A DNA stretch of 64,000 nucleotides, from contig WTXD01000004.1 of NCBI GenBank assembly GCA_022496205.1, positions 930,001 to 994,000 on the forward strand, written 5' to 3'. Numbering within the stretch: position 1 is the stretch's first letter; each line of letters begins with the position of its first letter. Below are positions 24,106 to 34,335 of the stretch, piece after piece. Source of the stretch: Gloeopeniophorella convolvens. Lineage: Eukaryota > Basidiomycota > Agaricomycetes > Russulales. The notes below the pieces were generated by a model. It was not told where the DNA came from. It saw only the letters and a list, made by a program, of their open reading frames with translations, and ran no database searches. Made by a program: the position numbers and the translations under genes.

Positions 24106-25740
24106 ATGCCGGAGCTTCCAGGTCAATCGTCCCTGCGCGTGTGCTGCATTCTCTCAGGGTCTCACCAACTTGTTCACGCGACCACCAATAGAGGTCGAAC
24201 GCGCCGCAGCGCTGCTCCGTTCCATAGGACTCAACAAGCAGATACGGCAAGTGGAGACACTCGAAGACAAGATCGTCTACGCAGAAACAACCCACGATGA
24301 ATTTGTAGGCCCCTCGCGCACGCCTGATGCGGCGTATCTTGACTGGCCACGGGTTGCCAGGCCAAGGAAATCACAGGCCGCACCATCAAAGGCGTGGGAC
24401 GATATGGTGAGTAACGGCGACTTCATAGTACCGCCCCCCGCGTCACCGACTCATTCGTGCAGGCAAAGTGTTCTATCTTGAGCTGGACGGAGAGGGGAGA
24501 CACCCTGTGCTCCACTTTGGTATGACCGGAATGCTCCAGGTATGTGCGGCCTTCGTTCGGTATGCTCATACTAACCTGCCAGCTCAGATCCGAGGCAAAT
24601 TACCTGTTCATTATAGGGAGGCACCGAGGAAGGCTTCGACGGACTGGCCACCCCGTTTCATGAAGGTAATATGAACATTGAAACGCTCGCGGACTTCGAG
24701 GTGCTTATCTCCTTGCACAGTTCATTCTTCACATTGGCTCCCCTGGGGAGGACGAAGAGACGACCGAAGTCGCGTTCCTCGATGCTCGCCGACTCGGACG
24801 TATCCGTCTGTGCCAGACACCATTGGCCGAGCCGCCCATATCCAACATGGGTTTCGACCCCATCTTGTCCATGCCTGACCTGGCGGACTTCAACAAAGGC
24901 GTGCTCAAACGGTCTTGTCCAATCAAAGCGCTCCTATTGGACCAGTCTTTCAGTGCTGGAGTTGGGAACTGGGTTGCAGGTGGGCCTTGGCCGGTGTCAA
25001 GACGTCTTGTCGCCTGACAGCGTTGCAGACGAGGTTTTGTACCATGCACGCGTCCACCCGGAGCAACGGTGCAACTCATTGTCGGAGGATCAACTGAAAG
25101 CATTGTACCAGCAAGTCAGAGGTGTCTGCGCGTTGGCTGTCAAAGTCAATGCAGATGATTCCAAATTCCCAGAAAACTGGCTCTTCAAGCATCGCTGGGT
25201 GCCGTGACACGTCTGCTCCGGGGCTCTTGGGCGCGCATACTGACATCTGTCCCGACCAGGGAAAGGGAAAGGGAAAAGGAAAGAAGGCTAAGAAGGGTGA
25301 GCAGGATGTGCACTCGTTAAAGCTCGTAAGTGCTCTCCCACGTCAGAGTCCGCGCTGAGATCATGAACATCCTATCTTCAGCCAGACGGTGGTCCAGCTA
25401 CGATCAAATGGATCACTGTTGGTGGTCGCACCTCGGCTTACGTCGTTGAGCTCCAGCGCCTCTCAAAGAGCTTCGCTGCCAAGGCGACTGAAGCGACTGA
25501 AGAGGTGCGCTTTCGCCGTGATTGGCTACGCGCAATTTCCGACATACACTCATTCAGAAAATTGAGAGCGAGCTTTCGTCGCTTACCGAGTCAGAGACGG
25601 AGGTTGTGGTGCAGACAACCCGGAAACGGGCGAACAAGGTATGATGACTTATTCAGTATCTGTCACTTATGATGTGTTGACGGAATACGTAGGCCCCAAA
25701 AGACCCAGAGAGCAGTAGGCCACGCAAAAAGAGACGTTGA
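24106..25740 (+). CDS. Formamidopyrimidine-DNA glycosylase (Fpg/MutM-like)
   Basis: Bifunctional base-excision-repair enzyme that removes oxidised purines such as 8-oxoguanine and nicks the abasic site. The mature N-terminus is MPELPEVERAAALLR: Pro2 is the catalytic nucleophile and Glu3 the proton relay; an intron splits the codon for the second Glu (after 24121). Conserved blocks follow: ITGRTIKGVGRYGKVFYLEL, HFGMTGML, RFMKFILHIG, FLDARRLGRIRL, GFDPILSM, and the helix-two-turn-helix region PIKALLLDQSFSAGVGNWVA with DEVLYHARVHPEQR. There is no C-terminal zinc finger; instead a lysine-rich tail (KGKGKGKKAKKGEQ, then PRKKRR) likely gives DNA binding or nuclear targeting, as in plant and fungal relatives. 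About ten exons, roughly 380 residues. It converges on MGS1, 150 bp away. Confidence 0.93.
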
Positions 25741-25889
25741 AGGTCACGCTATATGTTACAATATCGTAGCGTCGTATATTAGTACTATGGTAGCAATAGT
25801 AAGGCTTGTAATTCAGAAAGTCTCAAAAGCAAGTAGAAGTAATCGAGTGGGACATCAAGCATACACAACGCCGCCTACCTCGCTCGGGT

Positions 25890-28234
25890 TCAACATGTTT
25901 CTCCCACGTCGTGCGAAGGCGCAACCGTATTTCTTCCCTTCCACTCTTGCCCACCGTTCTCTTTCTCCTCCCACTGCTTCAGTGCATCATCATCCCACGT
26001 CTTGCCTGATAGGTCCCCATCCTTACGTAGGATGACTTCTTCGCGTATTTGAAGCGGTAGGTACTCGTTTGTAACAGGATGCCTATAACTGCATCAGCGC
26101 CGAAAGCAAGGTTCCAGGAAGGAACGCACGCACGCGAAATCGGGTTGATACTTGTAATCCTTCGCGTATCCGAGGTCTTTCATCAGGCCTGTGGGCGCGT
26201 TGCGCATCTGCAGCGGCACGGGCAGCGTCATGTCTTGCTTCGCGAGCTCTAGCGCCCGGTTGTACCCCTCCAGCGCACGAGTTGACTTGGGAGCCTCCGA
26301 AAGGTACGTGACGACGTGCGCGAGGTTGATACGGCACTCGGGCATCCCGATTACTTGGCAGGCCTGTAGTGCTGCCATTGCCTGTGGTGGATTTAACGTC
26401 GACGTAAGACAACCGCGGGAGGGAAGGAAGTGCTTACTAATGGAAGTGCTTGTGCGTCGGCCATCCCGATGTCCTCGCTCGCACAGACGACCAAGCGACG
26501 AGCGATGTATAGAGGGTCCTCGCCCGCTTGGAGCATCCGTGCCAACCAGTACAGGGCGGCGCCGCCCTGACTACTTCTGATGCATTTGTGCAGCGCAGAT
26601 ATGAGATCATACCGCGCATCGCCAGTGCGATCGTAAGAAGTTGCCACAGTACACTTTATCGAGTCAAGCAGCGCGGCCTCAGGTGTATCGACGGCTGCGA
26701 GCAGGACAAACTCCAGTAACGAGAGCGCGGTGCGTGCGTCACCGGCTGAGAGAGACGCCATTGAAGAAATGATCCGGGGTGTGATGTGAGGGTATCTTGG
26801 GAATAACGTTTGAGAGGATGCGGGAGTTGACGTTGAGGGCTGGGAGGTAACGTCAGACTGCGATGATTGAACTTGAGAAGATGAGATAGGCGAGAAAGAT
26901 AGCAATGAAGATTGTGTGGAGGGTGCGCCGTAGGTCTGTATAGCCGGCGAATCCGCTGAGGCGGCTGTCCCTGCGCTCGCACCATCTGCCCCGGATGGCG
27001 CAACTCGTGCGATGGCTTTCTTGACAATCTCGGTGATTTCTTCGTCTGTCAGTCGTTCAAGAACAAAAACGCTGTGCAGACGTCAGAGAAAGCGGCACCG
27101 GAGGATTTGCAGGTCTTACCGACAGCGACTAAGCAAGGCTCCGTTCAGTTTGAAAGATGGATTCTCTGTAGTCGCACCTATGAGCTTCGCACACCGTGAG
27201 TCACCCGTACGCTAGGCCGCGGATATGTGCTGACCTGGACGTGGCCGCGCTCAAGAAACGGAAGAAATATGTCCTGCAACTGGCGTCGGCAGATATCCGA
27301 CACAAAATAAGGGAAAGCTCACCTGTTGTGAACGAGTGAAGCGATGGATCTCATCCAGAAAAATGATAGTCCGCCTAAGTGGACATTTGAGCCGTCTGCA
27401 CTCATGGAAAAGCCCAAGAGGCCTACCGGCCAGTCAACTGGAGCGCGGTCTTTGCTTCCTCGAAGATAGGACGGACATCGTTGATGCCTACAACTGTCGC
27501 GCTGAGTTCCTTGAAGACAGCATTCGTGCGCTTTGCTACGAGTCGCGCGAGGGTGGTCTTTCCACATCTGAACTCGAGACGTCAGCGATGCGATATATGC
27601 GAACCAGCGGGAAGGCTTGCCCTGGTGGGCCCCAGAAAATCATGCTTCCCGTGGCACCTTTCTCAGTGAAGGTAAAGAGAAGCGAATTTGGCCCAGTGAG
27701 ATGAATCTGGCCAACAAAATCCTCCAAGGTGTTCGGTCGCAAGCGCTCTGCGAGCGGGGATGCCGCCTGCATGCGGGAGCTAATGGACATCGCTTGCTTG
27801 GACCGCTTGGCTGGCGTAGGCTGGAACAGTGGCGGAGCTGCATCTGCCGCTGACTTTCTCTTCTGGAAAAGTTTGCTACCTGCAGAACGCTGGCCTAGTT
27901 GAGTAGATGACTGAGGGTCCCGCCTGCTGCCGCTACTTCTGGCCTGGCTGAAGATGGGTGCGACGGACTGCGTTGACGGCGTCCTAGGAGTCTTTTTAGG
28001 GGATGAGGGGCCCGTGATGACATCCTTGCATCCGGCATCGAGATGTCGGTTTATGATTTCTTCGGGAACGCGTCGGGAGCATATTGGACTTCGCAGAACA
28101 ACGGTAAGCTCCGAATGAAAAGCGGTGGGACTGTCGAGAACAATACTCACCAAATCACTAGTGAACCATGTCACACATCAGGGCGAGCGCAGACAGCTAA
28201 AAGTGCGCGAATTACCTGTGTTGGAACTACCCAT
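25890..28234 (-). CDS. MGS1: MGS1/WRNIP1-type AAA+ ATPase with UBZ finger
   Basis: Replication-fork maintenance ATPase of the MgsA/RarA/WRNIP1 family, nuclear. The N-terminus has a UBZ4 ubiquitin-binding finger: CPIC...RHLDAGC, starting MGSSNTV. Then a Ser/Pro-rich linker, SPLAERLRPNTLEDFVGQ, and the ATPase core: Walker A GPPGCGKTTLAR, TNAVFKELSATVVGINDVRP, Walker B TIIFLDEIHRF, sensor 1 LIGATTENPSFKLNGALLSR, lid LSAGDARTALSLLEF, and the family C-terminal block YWLARMLQAGEDPLYIARR with SEDIGMADAQAL. The tail HPVTNEYLPLQIREE to DLSGKTWDDDAL is the fungal ending. Exon 1 is 28234-28216 and exon 2 is a 7-nt exon (28157-28151) that supplies the first zinc-binding Cys. The intron splitting Walker A (27620-27568) starts with GC. 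About 600 residues. Converges on the Fpg gene. Confidence 0.93.
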
Positions 28235-28457
28235 TTGTGCAAGAGATGGCTAGTCCGCTCTAGCATGACGCGCGTGTGCTACATAAATGTAGGACACCGC
28301 GACGCGTCTGTGGCGCGGGGCGGCGACTCTGGCGGCCCGCATATCGGCTTCTCCCGGCTGAGTGGCCATCGTGAGCTGCTTTGAGTCCAAGCTCCTCTTC
28401 CTTTGCAGATCGTCCATACAGTCGGTAGCAAACGCGGCTCTGATTTGTCGGTCATAA

Positions 28458-29235
28458 TCACAATACACCAGGAACATAAAGGTACGGGACTCTGGCAGCA
28501 TACTCCTCCCACACCTTCCCAAACTCCTTGTGGAGCACGACATCTTCAGTCGGTGCTCGGGAAAGTATCACCGAGAAGTGCACAAGCTTCACCATCCACA
28601 CCGCTATAACCACCTTCCCAATTACTGTGCCGATCGTACCGCCTTCCATCCACCATGACCCTGGGCTCCAAAAACCTATCAAGATTCCTAAGACGATCAA
28701 GGCACCACCGGTATAAGATGGGTGTCGGACGATCGAGTACGGTCCTGTTGTGACAAGCTTGTGGTCGTCGAGAATTGCGACTTCGAAGGTGAAGTGCCTT
28801 CCCAGCTCCAGGAAGCAGAGCTTGCGAATTGCGATGCCAATGGCACACAAGAGCATCCCGATAACGAACTGAAGTGACGTCCACAGATGCAGGGTATTAC
28901 TCTCGCTTCGCCACCCGTAGAAGCCCAAGATCATTTTCGAAGTAGGGCTTTCCGGCGCTGCCAAGGCATAGTTGGCAACTGCCTCTGCGAGGAGCCCACC
29001 GACAATTACAACCTGCGAGGCGAATCAGTAGTCTCCTCGGCGTATGCCGCGCGCAACTGACCCGTTCCGGTGCAAGAGCATATTTGTTCAGTGTTCTCTC
29101 TACCAGTTTGATGACCCATGACTTGTCTTCAGCTATCTTCTGTTCTCCTTTCTTCGAGGGAGGCGCAGGAGGGGTGAAGGCGATCTGGAAGCTGAGCGCC
29201 GCAGCAACAAGAACGGGCACTTTGATCAGGGACAT
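28458..29235 (-). CDS. Isoprenylcysteine carboxyl methyltransferase-like protein, copy 1
   Basis: Integral-membrane methyltransferase of the ICMT/PEMT family, probably at the endoplasmic reticulum, using S-adenosylmethionine. Two exons, 29235-29062 and 29012-28458 (49-nt intron), give 242 residues. The start MSLIKVPVLVAAALSFQIAF is a hydrophobic segment. Conserved features: LWTSLQFVIGMLLCAIG, LGRHFTFEV, the signature GPYSIVRHPSYTGG, and the C-terminal cofactor/membrane motif HKEFGKVWEEYAARVPYLYV with PGVL at the end. True Ste14 methylates CAAX proteins; Agaricomycetes carry many divergent paralogues whose substrates are not known, so the exact reaction is open. A second copy with the same exon lengths lies 900 bp upstream on the same strand. 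Confidence 0.88.
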
Positions 29236-30135
29236 CTGGGGGTGTCTACGACTGCATTGCTACTTCGGCCTTTCGTTCTTTTCTACCTCTCGATGCTGCT
29301 CGGGCCGCAAGTCCACTTCTCCAAATCCGTCCCGGCGATTGGGTGACCGGTGAAGGGCATCAGGAGCGATACATCTGGCCTGGGTCGAGCCTTCTGGGCG
29401 GCTTCCAATGATGGACTTGCACGATGCCATACAGCGACGGCTGCCAAAGGAACATCACAATCAGAGTACCGAACGATATCAGCGCCCGTTATTGAAAATA
29501 GGTCTGAATAACATCTGACGGAGGTTAACTGTCACTCGCCAGAACCTCGAAACGGGGCTGGCGGCGTATCCGCTAAAATAGCATGCAAGATGTCAGGACC
29601 TTACACTAACGGGCCGCGTTAGAAGCGACACCTAGGAATGGATTGGGCTGTTTTTTTTCTCTCTTGAGGCCTAGGTTCGTGAAGGCATTGTCACAGCGAC
29701 TATTCTCGGGGCTGGTGCTCACCGGGCCACGCAGCAGTCACATCGACGGTTCGTGCAGTCACGTAAGTGCTCCGCAAATTAAAGCGTTCATGCATCATGT
29801 CTCGTGCACGACGCACGGTCGGCGCGTAGGCGGCGCGCCAAACAGTCTCGGTACGCGGTACCAGTGAGCGTACCTTCGACTCGGAACTGTACATGTAACG
29901 AAGCCAGTTAGGCTCTTTGACAGCGGCCGCCGGCTCTTCCTGGTACGGGCGTTGCCGTACCGCCGGCTGACTCATCAACGTGGATCGCGGGCGACCCCGA
30001 GTTCGCAACTGAGACCCCGCCACCCTTTCTCATATCCTCGAACGCCCCTACCATCACGCACAGCTGCTCGGAAGCAACAGAACGGCAGATTCTCGGACTA
30101 AGCTACTGTGGGTAGTGTACCCCGTCTGCTCTTGT
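29236..30135. other. Intergenic stretch between the two methyltransferase copies
   Basis: About 900 bp between tandem genes. It contains one weak candidate open frame (29700-29975, listed separately) and otherwise nothing recognised; it should hold the promoter of copy 1. Confidence 0.35.
29700..29975 (-). CDS. Doubtful small open frame
   Basis: An ATG at 29975 opens 91 residues (MSQPAVRQRPYQEEPAAAVK at the start, WRAAYAPTVRRARDMMHERF in the middle). It belongs to no family I recognise. The composition is protein-like (balanced charged residues, Trp and Tyr present) but there is no intron, no conserved neighbour and no other support. It may be chance or part of a longer spliced gene. Confidence 0.2.
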   Translation of the reverse strand: MSQPAVRQRPYQEEPAAAVKEPNWLRYMYSSESKVRSLVPRTETVWRAAYAPTVRRARDMMHERFNLRSTYVTARTVDVTAAWPGEHQPRE

Positions 30136-30913
30136 TCACAACACCCCAGGAATGTACCGGTATGGAACTCTGGCCGCATAGCTCTCCCACTCTTCTCCAA
30201 ACTCCTTGTGAAGCACGGCATCCTCAGTCGGTGCACGGGCGAATATGAGCATGGAGTGCACAACGGCCACCGCCCACACCACTGCCAACACCTTCCCTGG
30301 TATCGTGTTGATCATCCCCGCTTCTCTCCACCATGCTCCTGGACTCCAGCAAGCTGTTATCAGCCCTAGGACGTTCATCACGCCCCCGGCATACGCGGGA
30401 TGGCGAACGATCGAATAGGGCCCTGTCGTGATGAGCTTGTGCTTCTCGAGGATCGCGAGCTCGAAGGTGAAGTGCCGTCCTAGCTCCCGGTAGCAGACCG
30501 TGCGAATCCGACCGCCGACCGCACACGACAACATCCCAATAATAAATTGCGGCGACGTCCACAGGTGAGGCATTCTGGTTGCGCACTGCAGCCCGCAGAG
30601 GTGCAGGATAAGTTTCGAGACACGGCTGTCTGGCATAGCTAGAGCGAAATTGGCCGCCGCCTCTGCAAGGAGGGCCAGCGACACGATGTTCTGGAAAAGC
30701 AATCAGATGTGCCCTTCTCAATCGCGCTTGCCAACTGACGCGTTCTGGGCCGAGCATATACTTTAGAGCGCCCTCAGATGCTTTGACGAACCATGGCCTG
30801 TCTTCTGCTATCTTCTCCTTCTCGTCCTTCTTCGAAGGGGGTGTGGGAGAGGTGAAGGCAATCTGAAGGCCGATGGCGGAGGCAATGAGAATAGGCACTT
30901 TGAACAACGGCAT
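30136..30913 (-). CDS. Isoprenylcysteine carboxyl methyltransferase-like protein, copy 2
   Basis: Paralogue of the gene at 28458-29235, same family and probable membrane location. Exons 30913-30740 and 30690-30136 encode 242 residues; exon lengths (174 and 555 nt) and intron length (49 nt) are identical to copy 1. Matching blocks: MPLFKVPILIASAIGLQIAF, LWTSPQFIIGMLSCAVG, LGRHFTFELAILEKHKLITT, GPYSIVRHPAYAGG and HKEFGEEWESYAARVPYRYI with PGVL at the end. Differences are spread over the protein rather than clustered, so both copies look functional. The proline-rich luminal or cytosolic linker PTPPSKKDEKEKIAEDRPW is less conserved. Tandem duplication is clear; which copy is ancestral is not. Substrate specificity cannot be read from the sequence. 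Confidence 0.88.
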
Positions 30914-31811
30914 TACGTTTCTGTGGGGGACTCTGTAGAACAAATACGGGGGTATTATAGAAGCGTGCGGGCGATTCAGTAAATACAAGCGAATGGTCAA
31001 ACAGTGTACTGTGCTCACCTCAGTCCTCGCGCGCTCTAGCGATACGGAACTGAGGGACAGAAATTCTCGGGAGGGTGGCTTGACCCCCCGCGGACTCAAC
31101 TGTACAGTACCAGCCGCATGACAGCTAAAACCGAAACCGTAGGCCCTTTTCCACTTCTCGGGAATACAGGCCAGGGTCTCAATTAAGCCTTCGGTTGCTG
31201 ATGCCGAGGGACCCCGCAGGACCCCGCCTGCCAACACGAGATGATAACTGATGATGACCCTGCGTCGAGGGCTTAACTTCCAGCTCCGCTCAGGTTATGT
31301 CAGACTCGCGTGTATCTGGGGACAACCGGCAGGGGCCTACGGGTTCGGTTTTAGCTGCAGTCCATCGGGAATAAAGATGCGAGGCTCGCGGTGCGAGCTT
31401 GACAGCGTGCACGAGAGGCACGGGTCGAAACCCCGGGCCGCCGGCCCGGGCTGTAAACTCAACATAACGAAAGCAAACTGCGCGCGCGTTTATCGCCGCG
31501 CACGCGTGCCACGAAACGAATAGCGAAACGAAACATGAACGTCCGATTCCAACAGACTCGTACCTCTTACCTCCGCCTTTTCTACTCGTCGCTATCACCC
31601 AGACCGCAGAAGCATTTACAGCAATTCAGGTGACCGACCCACGGCATGTTCCCAAGCTGGTTTCCTTACTGCGAGACAGCTTCCATTCCTTTCGCACGCA
31701 TTTCATGTACATAACTATCCCGAACTCGCTGCGTGGGAGGAACGAGCAAGCAAGCAGAGGGTAAAGTTGGCACCGTAGGTCAGGATAGTACGAATTATTT
31801 AGCTATGGGGT
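30914..31811. other. Intergenic stretch with an inverted repeat
   Basis: About 900 bp upstream of methyltransferase copy 2 and downstream of the first beta-lactamase-like gene. It contains the inverted repeat described separately and a GC-rich hairpin at 31432-31450 (arms CCCGGGCC and GGCCCGGG, three-base loop). No gene was recognised. Confidence 0.45.
31122..31357. repeat. Inverted repeat, 25-bp arms about 186 bp apart
   Basis: Arm 31122-31146 reads CAGCTAAAACCGAAACCGTA then GGCCC; arm 31333-31357 is its reverse complement with one mismatch (24 of 25). Weaker similarity seems to continue inward from both arms. The element could be a small foldback or miniature transposon-like element, or an inverted duplication of a promoter block. 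No target-site duplication was recognised and no coding capacity is present. Confidence 0.6.
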
Positions 31812-33796
31812 TTATCTCTGCTTTACGAACCAAACATCTGCGGCTTCCTCTATCCCTCCTGTCCTTGCGTCGGTAATGCCGCGGATGCCGAACCCGATGA
31901 CCCTCTCGCCTTCCACCACGAACTCGGCGAACGCCACAGGTCTCAGCGTCGTGAAGGGTGATGTATCCTTTCCGTATCCCTTCGGATAGATTGAACCTAT
32001 CAATATCTCATGGCCACCATTGATTGGTGTAAAGCGGGCATGGGTGGTCATAATCGTATCCCAGGCGGCGAAGAGGTCGGGCGTGTGTTGTGTGAGCGCT
32101 TCGTCGAAAGAGCGGAAGTTGTCCAACACAGCCCGGCAGTGGTTGGAAGTGCTGTTGACGCTGCACAATTCGCTCGTGCCGTAACCGATATTGTGATAAG
32201 TTCCCCTCAAATCTACTTGGGAGGACGTGTCTGCGGGTGTCGGTCTTGACTGAAATTCCTCGCCTGTGGGTTGCGACTGGCCCGGGGCTCGGGACGCATG
32301 AGACTTGCTGGGAGGGGGTTCCGCAATGCCAAAAGCCCTCCTGGCAATCATGAAACTGATATTGGTCAAAGGCTGGTCCTTTTCGTCCGCGTTTGCGAGA
32401 ACAACGATACCAACACCATCCGAAAGAGCGGCGGTGATCAGAGCCGATACACCGGGTGAACTACCGCTATGTTGAATGACCTGTGGAAAAATGTTTGTAC
32501 CCGTCCAGGGAAGAGGAGACTGTACTGACATCGTGTCCAAGATAAGAGAAACGGGTCCAACCTAGGCCATATCCTACGATAGACAACTCCGGATCTCCGA
32601 ATGTGCTCCCCTTCATGATACTTTGAGCAGACGTGATGGTATTGAAGGCCGCAGTTGGGATAATGGGTTTTCCCGTGGCAGGGTTCACCCCATCATTCAA
32701 GAAAGTTCTGACCCAAAGGGCCTGTCCGGGGGCCAGAAGGTAAGCCAACTTCCACAAAGCAGTTCAAGATTCTTCGACATACCAGCTCCTCGACGTTGGA
32801 TATCAGGCCACCAGGCCCAGCCGTGAGATCTATGGAATCCTCGGTAAGCCATCGAGGTATGAGACGGCCAAATGAGGTCCATGTCTCGGTAGCTTTGCCT
32901 GTCTTGACAGCTTTGCCAACCGAATATGTCGTATGATTCATCTTCAGGGGATTGGATATACGCTCTTTGACGAAATCTACATAACGAGTCCCCGACAACG
33001 TAGAGACGATATGTGCGCCAACCATGTACATCTACCTGCCGCATCAGAGGGGCATACGGGGTATCACATACGAGACTACCTGGTTGTTGTAATACCACTT
33101 CTCACGGAGCTCGAATGAGGGACGAAAGTTCCGGAGGTTCCGCGTCACGTCAAGCACCGTGTCCGTCTGCTTGATCGCGAGGTCGTGTCTGAAGACAACA
33201 TCTGACGTAGGGACACATAAAGACCATCGTACGAGCTTACCCCGCTGTCCCAGATACGTGAGATAGTATATCGATGAGGTTGGCACTCCCGCTAGCCCAG
33301 GGGTCCGAAAGCTTCCAGTCATGGGGCAGGATATCCGCGAGCTTGGATTTCCAAGTCAGCGAGGACAAGCCTGTGGGCAGAGGCGTGACATTTCGTCCAT
33401 GCGCGAAGTCATCGATCAGAATGCCCAGAGACGCAGAGACAAAGGCCTTTGAGCAAGAGGCGATGCTGAAAAGCGTCTGTATTACTCCGTCATCATTAAA
33501 GCTCCGGCAGATACTAGCAGTCGGCGTACATCGGAGGTCATAGCAGCACCTTCTTCGGACTTTATCCCCCATGCACCGAGTTCCGTCGGTCCATCTTTGC
33601 GCACAACGGCCACGGTCAAGCCTGGGATTTTCCCATTCTCGATGAGCCTCTGCACAAATTCCGAGAAATCAGGTGTCAATATAGGTGTGGCCGCTCCACT
33701 GGGTTCTGAGATCAAGGGCTGCTGATCCCCCCATGCAACGGCCCCTACAGCATGATACACCACAATAGCGTGGGGGAGAAGACGCCTAAATCTCAT
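31812..33796 (-). CDS. Secreted beta-lactamase-like serine hydrolase, copy A
   Basis: Class-C beta-lactamase/transpeptidase-fold hydrolase; fungal members act as esterases, acyltransferases or peptidases, and the substrate here is unknown. The start MRFRRLLPHAIVVYHAVGAV looks like a signal peptide. Then PILTPDFSEFVQRLIENGKI and PGLTVAVVRKDGPTELGAWG; the nucleophile motif SxxK is in SIASCSKAF; the YxN motif is in KWYYNNQ; and the third motif HxG is in IQHSGSSPGVSALI. Between them lie LGILIDDFAHGRN, LIDILSHVSG, RYVDFVKERISNPLKMNHTT and IVGYGLGWTRFSYLG. A C-terminal beta domain follows (DLRGTYHNIGYGTSELC to EEAADVWFVKQR). About seven introns, each in frame, one of them 61 nt after EEL. Roughly 520 residues, intact. 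Copy B follows upstream on the same strand. Confidence 0.85.
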
Positions 33797-34335
33797 CTCG
33801 GCAGCTGGTCCGAGAGGGTTGTTTGTACGGAGGCCCGACGTGCTTCTTATAAGGTGGGAGGGCGCAGCATACATTTCCTGTCAGGAGAACCAGGTGTCGG
33901 GTCCGCAGCAAGGTTCTAATGCGCGTGGGAAGCTGCAATTGGATTGGATAGGTTTTGTTCCGCTTTCTAGGAACTGAGCACGTACCATGAATGGTCAGCG
34001 AACGGTAGCAACGACTGCGTACCAGTGGGCCCTGGAGGAATGTGAGGCGCAGCACTCGGAGACCAACTGCCAGTGACGGGTCGGACACACGTGCGTGCTA
34101 TGGTCGTGCGAATCGGCGTTCTGTGCGGACCAGCACATGGCAGCCAGGCAGCGGCTAACACCATGAGCGCATAGAGTGGGCCTACGGATTCCCAATACAT
34201 TGTAGGACTGTTCGCTTGCGTCGAGTCACATTCACGTCTCAATACACCAGAATGGCTACTCTACGCGTACTGCGCGTGCCAGACAATCGGACACATCAGA
34301 TCCCAAACGGTCAAAACAATATCCGCGAGACGGAC
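33797..34335. other. Intergenic stretch between tandem beta-lactamase-like copies
   Basis: About 540 bp. It should hold the promoter of copy A and the 3' end of copy B. Several open frames cross it but none resembles a known protein. Confidence 0.35.

Noticed and set aside
31380..31460. Possible tRNA (T-loop-like GGGTCGAAACCCC)
   Set aside because: No acceptor, D or anticodon stems pair properly; the pairing is a simple GC hairpin.
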